From NCBI GenBank assembly GCA_002404155.1, contig DHJC01000069.1, positions 25,446-49,795 on the forward strand: a stretch of 24,350 nt of DNA. Direction: 5' to 3'. This DNA is from Chloroflexi bacterium UBA4730 (GTDB lineage: Bacteria > Chloroflexota > Limnocylindria > P2-11E). Position numbers and translations under genes: made by a program. This document shows, piece by piece, positions 15,449 through 22,100 of the stretch. Positions within the stretch are counted from its first letter, which is position 1. Every line of letters begins with the position of its first letter. Below the pieces are notes generated by a model. That model saw only the letters and a list, made by a program, of their open reading frames with translations, searched no databases and had not been told where the DNA came from.

Positions 15449-16131
15449 CGATCGTCGTCCCGGAAGCGGTAGCCGACGCCGTGCACGGTCTGGAGATACT
15501 GCGGCTCGCGCGGGTCGCGCTCGAGCTTGCGGCGGATGTTCTTCACGTGCGCGTCGATCGCGCGCTCGTATGACTCGAACGCGACGCCATGTACCGCATC
15601 AAGGAGCTGCGACCGCGTGAAGACGCGGCCGGGCTCACGGGCGAGCGCCGCAAGGAGCTGGAACTCGGTGGCGGTGAGTTCGACGTCGCGTTCGCCGGCG
15701 CGTACACGCATCCGCGGCACGTCGAGCGTCACATCGGATGCGCGGATGATGTCGGAGGCGGGGGCCGGTCGCTCCATGCGGCGCAGGACGGCGCGCACGC
15801 GCGCGACCAGCTCCTTCGGGCTGAACGGCTTGGTGACGTAGTCGTCGGCGCCGAGCTCCAGGCCGACGAGCTTGTCACTCTCGTCGGAGCGTCCGCTGAG
15901 AATGACGATCGGCACGTTCGAGTCGCGCCGCAGGGCCCGCGCGACGTCGAGGCCGTCGAGCTTGGGCAGTCCCAGGTCGAGCACGATGAGATCCGGCGCG
16001 TCGGTCCGGGCGCGGGTGAGCGCCTCCGAGCCATCGAAGGCGCTCACGACCGCGAAGCCGGCGTGCTCGAGGTAATCGCGGGCGAGCTCGACGATCTTCG
16101 GTTCGTCGTCGACGACGAGGATCGTCTTCAT
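15445..16131 (-). CDS. OmpR/PhoB-family response regulator
   Basis: This 228-residue DNA-binding regulator is phosphorylated by the adjoining kinase. The receiver domain occupies about 1-118, with acidic pocket D8/D9, phospho-acceptor D52 (LIVLDLGLPKLDG), T/S switch position in VILSGRSD and K101 (DDYVTKPFS). The winged-helix domain at about 130-225 shows TATEFQLLAALAREPGRVFT, then SYERAIDAHVKNIRRKLE and the C-terminal hairpin QTVHGVGYRF. ATG 16131 is chosen because it gives the exact family N-terminus MKTILVVDDE; longer in-frame sequence is low complexity. It lies 10 bases after the small membrane protein gene and overlaps the kinase. Family members bind direct repeats spaced 11 bp, like those found upstream of this operon. 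Confidence 0.95.
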   Translation of the reverse strand: MKTILVVDDEPKIVELARDYLEHAGFAVVSAFDGSEALTRARTDAPDLIVLDLGLPKLDGLDVARALRRDSNVPIVILSGRSDESDKLVGLELGADDYVTKPFSPKELVARVRAVLRRMERPAPASDIIRASDVTLDVPRMRVRAGERDVELTATEFQLLAALAREPGRVFTRSQLLDAVHGVAFESYERAIDAHVKNIRRKLERDPREPQYLQTVHGVGYRFRDDDR

Positions 16132-16141
16132 CCCGCGGATG

Positions 16142-16528
16142 CTACTGACGCGGTGGCACGGACCGGTCGGTCCCGGCTGTGGTGTCGCCGTGCGCCCGCT
16201 TGTGCCAGTCCTCGAACCGGCCGGGGACGCCGTGCTCGGCGTCGGCGTACCAGCCGCGGTGGCCATAGCCGCGCCCGCCGCCGACGAGCGCGCGCATCAG
16301 CGCGAAGAAGAGGAACAGGCCGAAGATCGGGAACAGGAAGCCGAACGGAAGGAAGCCGAAGCCCCAGCCATACGGATGGCCGTAGTACGCGACGGCCGGC
16401 GCGGCGCCCGCGGCGGGCACCACGACCTGCGCGGCACTCTGGGCCAGGCCGGCGTCGTAGGCACCGACGGCGATGAGGCCACCGAGGACGAGGACGAGGA
16501 TCGCGGCGACGAGAGGTCGAGCGCTCAT
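16142..16528 (-). CDS. Small membrane protein, first gene of the two-component operon
   Basis: This 128-residue protein has no enzyme motif. An N-terminal helix at about 5-27 (LVAAILVLVLGGLIAVGAYD) could be a signal peptide or anchor. A second, aromatic-rich hydrophobic stretch lies at about 53-80 (GFGFLPFGFLFPIFGLFLFF). The hydrophilic C-terminus is rich in His, Trp and Arg (GRGYGHRGWYADAEHG, FEDWHKRAHGD). Similar short proteins with a WHxRAH tail commonly accompany two-component genes; this is recollection. ATG 16528 has a clear AAGGAG seven bases upstream. It is followed by the regulator after 10 bases. It could be an accessory sensor or envelope-stress target; the histidines raise the possibility of metal binding, which is conjecture. 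Confidence 0.8.
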   Translation of the reverse strand: MSARPLVAAILVLVLGGLIAVGAYDAGLAQSAAQVVVPAAGAAPAVAYYGHPYGWGFGFLPFGFLFPIFGLFLFFALMRALVGGGRGYGHRGWYADAEHGVPGRFEDWHKRAHGDTTAGTDRSVPPRQ

Positions 16529-16541
16529 TGGTGACTCCTTC

Positions 16542-16559
16542 TGTGTCTTGTGTGTCTTG
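16542..16559 (-). repeat. Two tandem copies of a 9-base unit in the operon leader
   Basis: TGTGTCTTG (plus strand) occurs twice without spacing, immediately before the ribosome binding site of the small membrane protein. On the mRNA it reads CAAGACACACAAGACACA, an unstructured A/C-rich stretch that may keep the start region open. Its function is unknown. Confidence 0.5.
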
Positions 16560-16582
16560 CAGAAGCCAAGACTGGACCGCGG

Positions 16583-16602
16583 GTGTGGAGCGTTCGTGAA
16601 GG
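16583..16602 (-). promoter_or_regulatory. Candidate response-regulator binding site, copy 1
   Basis: On the minus strand this reads CCTTCAC-N5-CTCCACAC: two CTYCAC half-sites as direct repeats 11 bp apart, the geometry used by OmpR/PhoB-family regulators. It lies 55-74 bases upstream of the first gene of the two-component operon. The outer 15 bases are identical to copy 2 while all five spacer bases differ, a pattern expected of a binding site rather than of a chance duplication. Autoregulation by the nearby regulator is inferred. Confidence 0.5.
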
Positions 16603-16620
16603 CCGCGCGGAGGTCTGTCG

Positions 16621-16833
16621 TCACACGGTGATGACGACCTTGCCTCGGTCGTGGCCCTGTTCCAGATAGCCGATCGCCGCTGCGGTCTCGCTCAGTGGAT
16701 AGATCCGGTCGACGACCGGCGTCAGCGTTTCGGCGTCGACGAGCTCGTTCAAGGCGCCGACGGCCGGCGTGTCGATATCCGTGAGCTGCAGAGCCTCCGG
16801 AGGCCCGTAGCGATGCTGGAGGATCGCTTTCAT
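16621..16833 (-). pseudogene. Internally deleted zinc-type alcohol dehydrogenase/quinone reductase remnant
   Basis: The reading frame joins the N-terminus of a medium-chain dehydrogenase (MKAILQHRYGPPEALQLTDI, residues 1-20 from ATG 16833) directly to its C-terminus (LNELVDAETLTPVVDRIYPL, then ETAAAIGYLEQGHDRGKVVI). Family members are about 310-340 residues, so some 240-250 residues are missing, including the whole nucleotide-binding domain. The join, near PAVGALNEL, is in frame and both ends look well preserved, which suggests a recent single deletion. The frame remains open upstream to another ATG at 16863. The 70-residue product cannot be an active dehydrogenase. It lies between the two copies of the regulator-like repeat, as if it had been under the same control. 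Confidence 0.75.
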
Positions 16834-16888
16834 CATCGTCTCTGATGCGTCGTGGTAGCCCATGCCTGGACCCCAGCCTGACGGTGGA

Positions 16889-16908
16889 GTGTGGAGAAGA
16901 TGTGAAGG
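16889..16908 (-). promoter_or_regulatory. Candidate response-regulator binding site, copy 2
   Basis: The minus-strand sequence CCTTCAC-N5-CTCCACAC matches copy 1 at all 15 outer bases. It stands about 26-45 bases before ATG 16863, upstream of the dehydrogenase remnant, and just beyond the 3' end of the alpha/beta hydrolase gene. The half-sites repeat at 11 bp. It probably controlled the dehydrogenase gene as part of the same regulon. Confidence 0.5.
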
Positions 16909-16929
16909 ACGTCCGAAAGATCCTCCGGA

Positions 16930-17472
16930 TCAGGGTCGCAACACCGAACCCAGCCACCGCGCCGCCGCGTCGATCGCCTCGGCCTCGTGCGCGCCGTAGT
17001 CGTGACCCGCGCCGCGGAGCACCATGAGATCGATATGCGGGTTCTGGCCGGCGATGCGCTCGAGCACCGCGAGGGGCCCGAGCTCGTCGCGATCGCCCTG
17101 GACCACGAGCGTCGGACAGGTGATCCCGAGCAGCGCTGCTTCGTCGGCGGGCCGGTGCCGGTCCGGCGGGGAGATCGGGTGGCCGAGGATGACGAGCGCA
17201 TCGGGCGGCTCCTCGGCCGCGAGGAACGCGCACATCCGTCCACCGAACGATCGACCGATGAGCGCAAGGGGTGCGCCCGCACGCGCGACGAGCGCGTCCC
17301 GAGCCGCGCGGAGCTCCTGCTTCTCCGTGGCGTATCCGCGGCTGGGCCGCTGCGGAGAGAACGTGATTCGCGACGTCGCGATGCCGTCGGTCTCGAGTCG
17401 CGCCGCGAGCTTCCGGAGCAGCGGCTGGTCGGCCGTACCGCCGTACCCGGGTGCGAGGATCGCGCTGGTCAC
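16930..17472 (-). CDS. Small alpha/beta hydrolase coupled to ligD
   Basis: This 180-residue cytosolic protein has the compact fold of dienelactone-hydrolase-like or TEX30/KANSL3-like hydrolases. It has AILAPGYGGTADQPLL (oxyanion-loop region), the nucleophile elbow GRSFGGRM (S75), VVQGDRDELG (acid, D127 or D129) and GAGHDYG (H157), so the catalytic triad appears complete. Substrate is unknown. GTG 17472 overlaps the ligD stop as GTGA; the in-frame sequence further upstream lies inside ligD and is unrelated. The overlap means it is translated with LigD, although no repair role is known for this family. It is the last gene of that transcript. Confidence 0.85.
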   Translation of the reverse strand: MTSAILAPGYGGTADQPLLRKLAARLETDGIATSRITFSPQRPSRGYATEKQELRAARDALVARAGAPLALIGRSFGGRMCAFLAAEEPPDALVILGHPISPPDRHRPADEAALLGITCPTLVVQGDRDELGPLAVLERIAGQNPHIDLMVLRGAGHDYGAHEAEAIDAAARWLGSVLRP

Positions 17473-19946
17473 TTCTTGCTCTTCGCAGCCGGCTTCCGCG
17501 TCGTCGTCTTCGTCCTCGGCTCCCCCGTCGTGAAGACCGTCGTCGGCAATTTCTGCGGCATCTTGAGCGCCGGCGCGAGGAGATCGCCCACGTTCGCCAG
17601 GCGATCGAGCATGTTCGCGATCGTGAAGGCGTCGGGGCGGCCGAGGGCCGCGATCTCCTCCCAGCGCAGTGGCGCGCTCACCGGCGCGCGGCGTATGGGC
17701 CGCACGCTGTACGGACCCGCAGTCGTTTTCCCGCGCACGTTCTGCAGGTAGTCGACGTAGATGCCGCGACGCTCCTTCTTCGCGAACGTGAGAGTGACGA
17801 GCGTGGGCGCCTTTTGGCGCGCGGCCTTTCCGACCCGCTCGACGAAGCCGCGCGACTCGTCGAACGAATAGCGGCGAGCGATCGGCACCAGCACGTGGAT
17901 GCCGCGGGAGCCGGTCGTCTTCGGGAAGCCTTCGAGATCCAGCCCGTGCAGGAGGTCCCGCACGATCAGCGCGGTCTCCTTCACCTGGGCCCATGTCGCG
18001 CCGTCCGCCGGGTCGAGGTCGATCATCGCGAAGTCGGGGTTGTCCGGCTTGTCGACCCGTGACAGCCAGGGATGGATCTCGATGGCGGTGTAGTTCGCCA
18101 TCCAGATGAGCGTGGCGAGGTCGTTCCCGAGCACGTAATCGATGCCGCCTTCGCGATCCGCGGCGTGATCGGTCCAGCTCTTGATCCATCTCGGCGTGAA
18201 CTCGGGCTTGTCCTTCTGGTAGAAGCTCATCCCGCTGATGCCGTCGGGGAACGGCTTCAGGGTGAGCGGCCGGTCCCGGATCACGGGGATCAGGTAAGGC
18301 GAGACCTCGGTGTAGTACGTGATGAGGTCGGCCTTCGTGTAGCCGTCCTCGGGGAACAGCACCTTCTCGAGGTTCGTGAGCTTGATGTCGTGTCCGTCGA
18401 TCCGCAGGACCGCCGGGGTGCGCGCCTTCGCCACCGCGGTGACCTCCGCTGGCGCGTCACTGTGCGCGGCCTTCTCGGCTCTGCGCTGCGCCTCCTTGGC
18501 GGTCGCGGCGATCTCCTGGCCGGTGCACTCGGTCGGATCGACGTCCGAGCGGAGCCCGAGATACGCGGGATGGCGCAGCGTGCCGTCGCGAGTGAGCTCG
18601 GCGTAGCGGACCTCGCACACCACGTCGGGGAAGCACCACGTGGCCGGCTGGTTCACCTTCGGAGCGACCGCGAACGGCGATGTCGGCGACTGATGCTCCT
18701 TCAACGTGACGAGGAGGTCGCGGAGCGTTCGGTCGTCGAAGCCGGTGCCGACGTGACCGACCGGGATCAGCTTGCCGTCGCGGTACACGCCGATGATGAG
18801 CGCGCCGAGCGTGGACTGCCGCCCGCCCTGACCGGCGGTCCACCCGCCGATCACGCAGTCCATCGAGCGATGGGCCTTCACCTTCACCCAGGTGGCCGAG
18901 CGGCCGCTCACGTAGGGCGCATCCAGACGCTTGGCGACGATCCCTTCGAGGCCCTTGTCGCGGACCGCGTTGAACAGCGCAATGCCTGAGCCGGGGAATC
19001 CCTCGGAGAGCCGGATCGCGCCCATCGGCTCGAGCGCGGCCTCGAGTCTGCGACGTCGCTCGCGGAGCGGCTGCCGGGTGAGGTCCTCGCCGTCGAGGTA
19101 GAGGATGTCGAATACCTCGTACACGACCGGGACGCTCTTGCGCAGCCGGTTGACCGCGCTCTCGTCCCGCTGGTGCATCCGCGGCTGCAGCCGCTGGAAC
19201 GACGGCACGCCGGTCTCGTCGAACGCGACGACCTCGCCATCGAGGATCGCCTGATAGCCACCGGTGAGGGCCTCGGCCGCGCCGTGCGCCTCGGGGTATT
19301 GCTTCGTGCAGTCCAGCAGGTTGCGCGTCTGCAAGCGCACTTCTCCGCCGTCAACGAACGCGAGCGTGCGCACACCGTCCCATTTCGCTTCGTAGGTGAA
19401 CTGCGGCGAGTCGAACGGCTCGTCCGCGGTGATCGCGAGCATCGGCTCGATCTTCCGCGTCAATGGGTCGTCCTGTGGCGGTGTGCCGTGCATGATCATC
19501 AGCCAGTCGCGGCCTTCGTGCGCCGTGGTCTGCACGATCACGTACTCGCCGACCAGGCGCGTCCCGTGGAACTGAATCTTGTACTCGCCGCCCTTCCCGC
19601 CCGTGCCGGGCTTCTCCAGCAGCAGGTCGTACGTCCCCTGATCCCAAATCGTCATCGTGCCCGCGCCATAGCCATCCGGGATCACGCCGTGGAACGTGAG
19701 GTACTCGATCGGATGGTCCTCGGTGTGGACCGCGAGCCGCCGCTTGCCCGCGACGAGCGGCGGCCCTTGCGGCACAGCGAACGACGCGAGCACGCCGCGG
19801 ATCTCGAGGCGCACATCCCAGTGCAGCCGAGTCGCGTGATGCCGGTGCACGACGTAGCGAGGCCGCGGCGGCGCCTGCTGCACCGTGCCCTTCGGCTCGG
19901 GGGTCTTCTTGAAATCACGCTTTCGCTGGTATTCGGTCAGACTCAC
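17469..19946 (-). CDS. ligD: Three-domain NHEJ ligase LigD (phosphoesterase-ligase-polymerase)
   Basis: This 825-residue enzyme processes and seals double-strand breaks with Ku. Domain order is PE-LIG-POL, as in Pseudomonas rather than Mycobacterium. The 3'-phosphoesterase (about 20-155) has HHATRLHWDVRLE with H36, H42, D44, R46 and H78 in VHTEDHPIEY. The ligase (about 163-475) has the AMP-accepting K188 in EAKWDGVR, LDGEVVAFD, YEVFDILYLDG, EGIVAKR and the intact motif V WVKVK (353-357), followed by an OB domain with VGTGF and RHPAYLGLRSD. The primase-like polymerase (about 513-800) has DLDPAD (D643, D645), TTGSRGIHV and D732 in YVDYLQN. All key residues are present. The GTG start at 19946 (MSLTEYQRKRDF) lies 28 bases from a divergent gene. 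A lysine-rich tail ends the protein. Confidence 0.97.
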   Translation of the reverse strand: MSLTEYQRKRDFKKTPEPKGTVQQAPPRPRYVVHRHHATRLHWDVRLEIRGVLASFAVPQGPPLVAGKRRLAVHTEDHPIEYLTFHGVIPDGYGAGTMTIWDQGTYDLLLEKPGTGGKGGEYKIQFHGTRLVGEYVIVQTTAHEGRDWLMIMHGTPPQDDPLTRKIEPMLAITADEPFDSPQFTYEAKWDGVRTLAFVDGGEVRLQTRNLLDCTKQYPEAHGAAEALTGGYQAILDGEVVAFDETGVPSFQRLQPRMHQRDESAVNRLRKSVPVVYEVFDILYLDGEDLTRQPLRERRRRLEAALEPMGAIRLSEGFPGSGIALFNAVRDKGLEGIVAKRLDAPYVSGRSATWVKVKAHRSMDCVIGGWTAGQGGRQSTLGALIIGVYRDGKLIPVGHVGTGFDDRTLRDLLVTLKEHQSPTSPFAVAPKVNQPATWCFPDVVCEVRYAELTRDGTLRHPAYLGLRSDVDPTECTGQEIAATAKEAQRRAEKAAHSDAPAEVTAVAKARTPAVLRIDGHDIKLTNLEKVLFPEDGYTKADLITYYTEVSPYLIPVIRDRPLTLKPFPDGISGMSFYQKDKPEFTPRWIKSWTDHAADREGGIDYVLGNDLATLIWMANYTAIEIHPWLSRVDKPDNPDFAMIDLDPADGATWAQVKETALIVRDLLHGLDLEGFPKTTGSRGIHVLVPIARRYSFDESRGFVERVGKAARQKAPTLVTLTFAKKERRGIYVDYLQNVRGKTTAGPYSVRPIRRAPVSAPLRWEEIAALGRPDAFTIANMLDRLANVGDLLAPALKMPQKLPTTVFTTGEPRTKTTTRKPAAKSKK

Positions 19947-19974
19947 GGCCTACGCATTGTCAGGGGAGGCAGCC
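19947..19974. promoter_or_regulatory. 28-base divergent intergenic region between ligD and the DUF885 gene
   Basis: Only 28 bases separate the two start codons. On the plus strand GGGGAGG is the ribosome binding site for ATG 19975. On the minus strand GACAAT lies 9 bases before the ligD GTG and could be a -10 for a nearly leaderless message. Most promoter elements of both genes must overlap the opposite coding region. Confidence 0.35.
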
Positions 19975-21600
19975 ATGTCGTCGTTCTCCGACCTCGCCGA
20001 AACCTTCCTCAAGGAGGAGTTCGCCGAGTCGCCGGTGCTGGCAAGCAGCCTTGGCCTCACGGAATACGACGAGATGCTGGATGACCTCTCGGCCGACGCG
20101 TTCCGGCGGCACGAGGAGCGGTCGAGCGCGTGGCTCAAGCGGTTCAGCGCGGTCCCGAACGAAACCCTGACGCCGGCTGAGCGCATCGATCGCGATTTCG
20201 CGAGCTCCATCCTGCGCGGCCGCGAGCTGAACGCGCCGCAGCGGAGCTGGCAGAAACAGCCCGCGACGTACCTGAACCCGGGGCTCCAGGGCGTGTTCTC
20301 GCTCTTCTTGCACAAGCTCCGTCCGGAGAAGGACCTCGCCGACGCCGCGCGCGCCCGGCTTGCCGAAGTGCCCCGCACGCTGCGGCAGGGCATGGACAAC
20401 CTCGACTTCACGATCGTCCCGAAGATCTACGTCGACCGCGCGATCGGCCAGGCCCGCGCCGCGGCGAAGTACGCCCGCGAGCTCGTGCCGCAGGAAGTGC
20501 TGGACCCCGCGACGCGGGAACAGCTCGCGGCCGTCGGCGGCGAGGCCGGTGACGCGTTCGACGCGTTCGGCGCGTTCCTCCTGCAAAAGAAGGACAAGGC
20601 AAGCGGGGACTACGCCGTCGGCGAGGACCTCTACACGGCGCTGCTGAAGGAGAAGGAGCTGCTCGCCTACGACGCGCGGTCGCTGCGCGAGCGCGGCCGA
20701 GAGCAGTACGACCTGCTTGCCGCCGAGCTTCGCCGGCTGGCGCGCGAGATCGCCAACACCGACGACTGGGTCGGGCTGCTCGACAAGCTGAACAAGATCC
20801 ACGCGCCAACTCCGGAGGCGATGCGCGACGAATACGCGGAATGGACCGAGCGGGCGCGGTCATTCCTGCGCGACACCGGCCTGGTCACCTTGCCGAAGGG
20901 CGAGCGGTGCACCGTCGAGCCGTCGCCGCCGTTCCAGCGGCCCATCCTGGCGGTCGCGTCGTACAACCGTCCACCGGCGTTCAGCGATTCGCTCTCGGGC
21001 CACTTCTTCGTCCCCTACCCACCGGACAACACCTCGGCCGAGGAGATCCAGAAGCGCCTCGAAGGCAACTGCAGCGCGGGCATCCCGACGACCGCGGTGC
21101 ACGAGGCGTATCCGGGAGATCACTGGCACCTGGTGATGGCGCATTTCAACCCATCGAAGCTGCGGCAGATCTTCAGCACGCCCTACTTCTCCGAGGGCTG
21201 GGCCCTCTACGCGGAGCGGGTCATGCGCGAGCAGGGGTTCTTCACCGACCCGAAGCATCAGCTCTACCAGTACGAGGCCACGATCTTCCGCGCCGCGCGG
21301 ATCATCGTCGACACCAGCCTGCACCTCGGCGAGATGACCTTCGACGAGGCTGTGCGGTTCATGGTCGAGAAGGGCAACCTCACCGAGCCGAACGCCCGCG
21401 CCGAGGTCGGGCGTTATTGCTCGTGGCCGACCCAGGCGTCGGCGTACCTCACAGGCATGCTCGAGATCGTCGACGTGCGGACGCGCTGGCTGGCGAAGAA
21501 AGGCTCGGCGGACGTGGCCGCCCTTCGTGAGTTCCACGACACGCTAACGTCGAGCGGAGCGATGCCCACGAGCCTGGCGGAGCGCGCGCTCGCGAGCTAG
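19975..21600 (+). CDS. DUF885-family zinc metallopeptidase
   Basis: This 541-residue protein belongs to the DUF885 group of metallopeptidase-like proteins related to M32-type carboxypeptidases. The zinc motif is VHEAYPGDHWH (H376, E377, with H383), and the downstream glutamate ligand is in SEGWALYAE (E407), a signature of the family. No signal peptide is visible, so it is probably cytosolic. ATG 19975 follows GGGGAGG at good distance and gives the family-like N-terminus FSDLAETFLKEEFAESPVLA. Substrate is unknown; peptide degradation is the general inference. It is followed by the DUF1232 gene after two bases, so the two are cotranscribed. A link to the flanking repair genes is not shown. Confidence 0.9.
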   Translation: MSSFSDLAETFLKEEFAESPVLASSLGLTEYDEMLDDLSADAFRRHEERSSAWLKRFSAVPNETLTPAERIDRDFASSILRGRELNAPQRSWQKQPATYLNPGLQGVFSLFLHKLRPEKDLADAARARLAEVPRTLRQGMDNLDFTIVPKIYVDRAIGQARAAAKYARELVPQEVLDPATREQLAAVGGEAGDAFDAFGAFLLQKKDKASGDYAVGEDLYTALLKEKELLAYDARSLRERGREQYDLLAAELRRLAREIANTDDWVGLLDKLNKIHAPTPEAMRDEYAEWTERARSFLRDTGLVTLPKGERCTVEPSPPFQRPILAVASYNRPPAFSDSLSGHFFVPYPPDNTSAEEIQKRLEGNCSAGIPTTAVHEAYPGDHWHLVMAHFNPSKLRQIFSTPYFSEGWALYAERVMREQGFFTDPKHQLYQYEATIFRAARIIVDTSLHLGEMTFDEAVRFMVEKGNLTEPNARAEVGRYCSWPTQASAYLTGMLEIVDVRTRWLAKKGSADVAALREFHDTLTSSGAMPTSLAERALAS

Positions 21601-21602
21601 CG

Positions 21603-21989
21603 GTGGAACGCATCCTCGCGATCAGCGCGATCCTCGTCGCCGTCTGGCTCGGGCTCGTGCTGGCGCTCGTGCTCGCGGGCCGGCGCGCCCTCGCGCGTGA
21701 GATCGCGACCCTCGTCCCGAACCTGACGCGCCTGTTCGCCGGACTCTTGCGCGATCCACGCATCCCGTTCCGCGCGAAGCTCGTCCTTGGCGCGACCGCC
21801 CTATACCTGGCGATGCCGATCGATCTCGTGCCCGACCTCATCCCGATCGTGGGATCGCTCGATGACGCGATCGTCGCGGCGTTCGCCCTCCGCTTCGTCG
21901 TTCGCGCGTCGTCGCCGGAGATCGTCGCCGAGCACTGGCCCGGCGATCCCGCGACGCTGCGCCGGATCCTCTGGCTCGCGCGCGCGTAG
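21603..21989 (+). CDS. DUF1232 (YkvA-type) membrane protein
   Basis: This 128-residue protein starts at GTG 21603, two bases after the DUF885 stop. An N-terminal helix (about 4-26, ILAISAILVAVWLGLVLALV) anchors it. The diagnostic DUF1232 segment is at about 60-92: RAKLVLGATALYLAMPIDLV then PDLIPIVGSLDDAIVAAFAL, with the conserved PxDxxPD core. The biochemical role of the family is unknown. A hairpin follows its stop immediately, suggesting the transcript ends here before ku. Confidence 0.88.
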   Translation: MERILAISAILVAVWLGLVLALVLAGRRALAREIATLVPNLTRLFAGLLRDPRIPFRAKLVLGATALYLAMPIDLVPDLIPIVGSLDDAIVAAFALRFVVRASSPEIVAEHWPGDPATLRRILWLARA

Positions 21990-21990
21990 C

Positions 21991-22005
21991 GGCACGCGTC
22001 GTGCC
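21991..22005 (+). terminator. Short hairpin after the DUF1232 gene
   Basis: GGCACG-CGT-CGTGCC is a perfect 6-bp inverted repeat beginning one base after the stop codon. No T-run follows, so terminator activity is tentative. Confidence 0.4.
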
Positions 22006-22035
22006 GTCCGGGAAAAGCCTGTCCGGGAAAAGCCT
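22006..22035 (+). repeat. Exact tandem duplication of a 15-base unit before ku
   Basis: GTCCGGGAAAAGCCT occurs twice in direct succession (22006-22020 and 22021-22035), with no differences. It lies 66-95 bases upstream of the Ku start, between the hairpin and the likely promoter zone. It could be a recent slippage duplication or a doubled regulatory site. Confidence 0.8.
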
Positions 22036-22055
22036 TGACGCGCAGGTGTACGCTG

Positions 22056-22073
22056 CGCGCGGCTAGCCGCGCG
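22056..22073. promoter_or_regulatory. 18-base perfect palindrome upstream of ku
   Basis: CGCGCGGCTAGCCGCGCG is fully self-complementary and centred about 36 bases before the ku ATG, in what would be the untranslated leader or promoter. It could be an operator for a dimeric repressor, or an mRNA stem limiting Ku translation. TACGCT at 22049-22054 just upstream is a possible -10. Confidence 0.45.
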
Positions 22074-22100
22074 ACAGGCGGGCAAGCGGAGGTGAGCGGG

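Noticed and set aside
18072..18989. A 305-codon plus-strand frame inside ligD
   Set aside because: It has no motif and is opposite the ligase and polymerase domains whose residues are all conserved.
22006..22035. The tandem 15-mers as a CRISPR or a longer satellite array
   Set aside because: There are only two adjoining copies with no spacers, so this is a short duplication.
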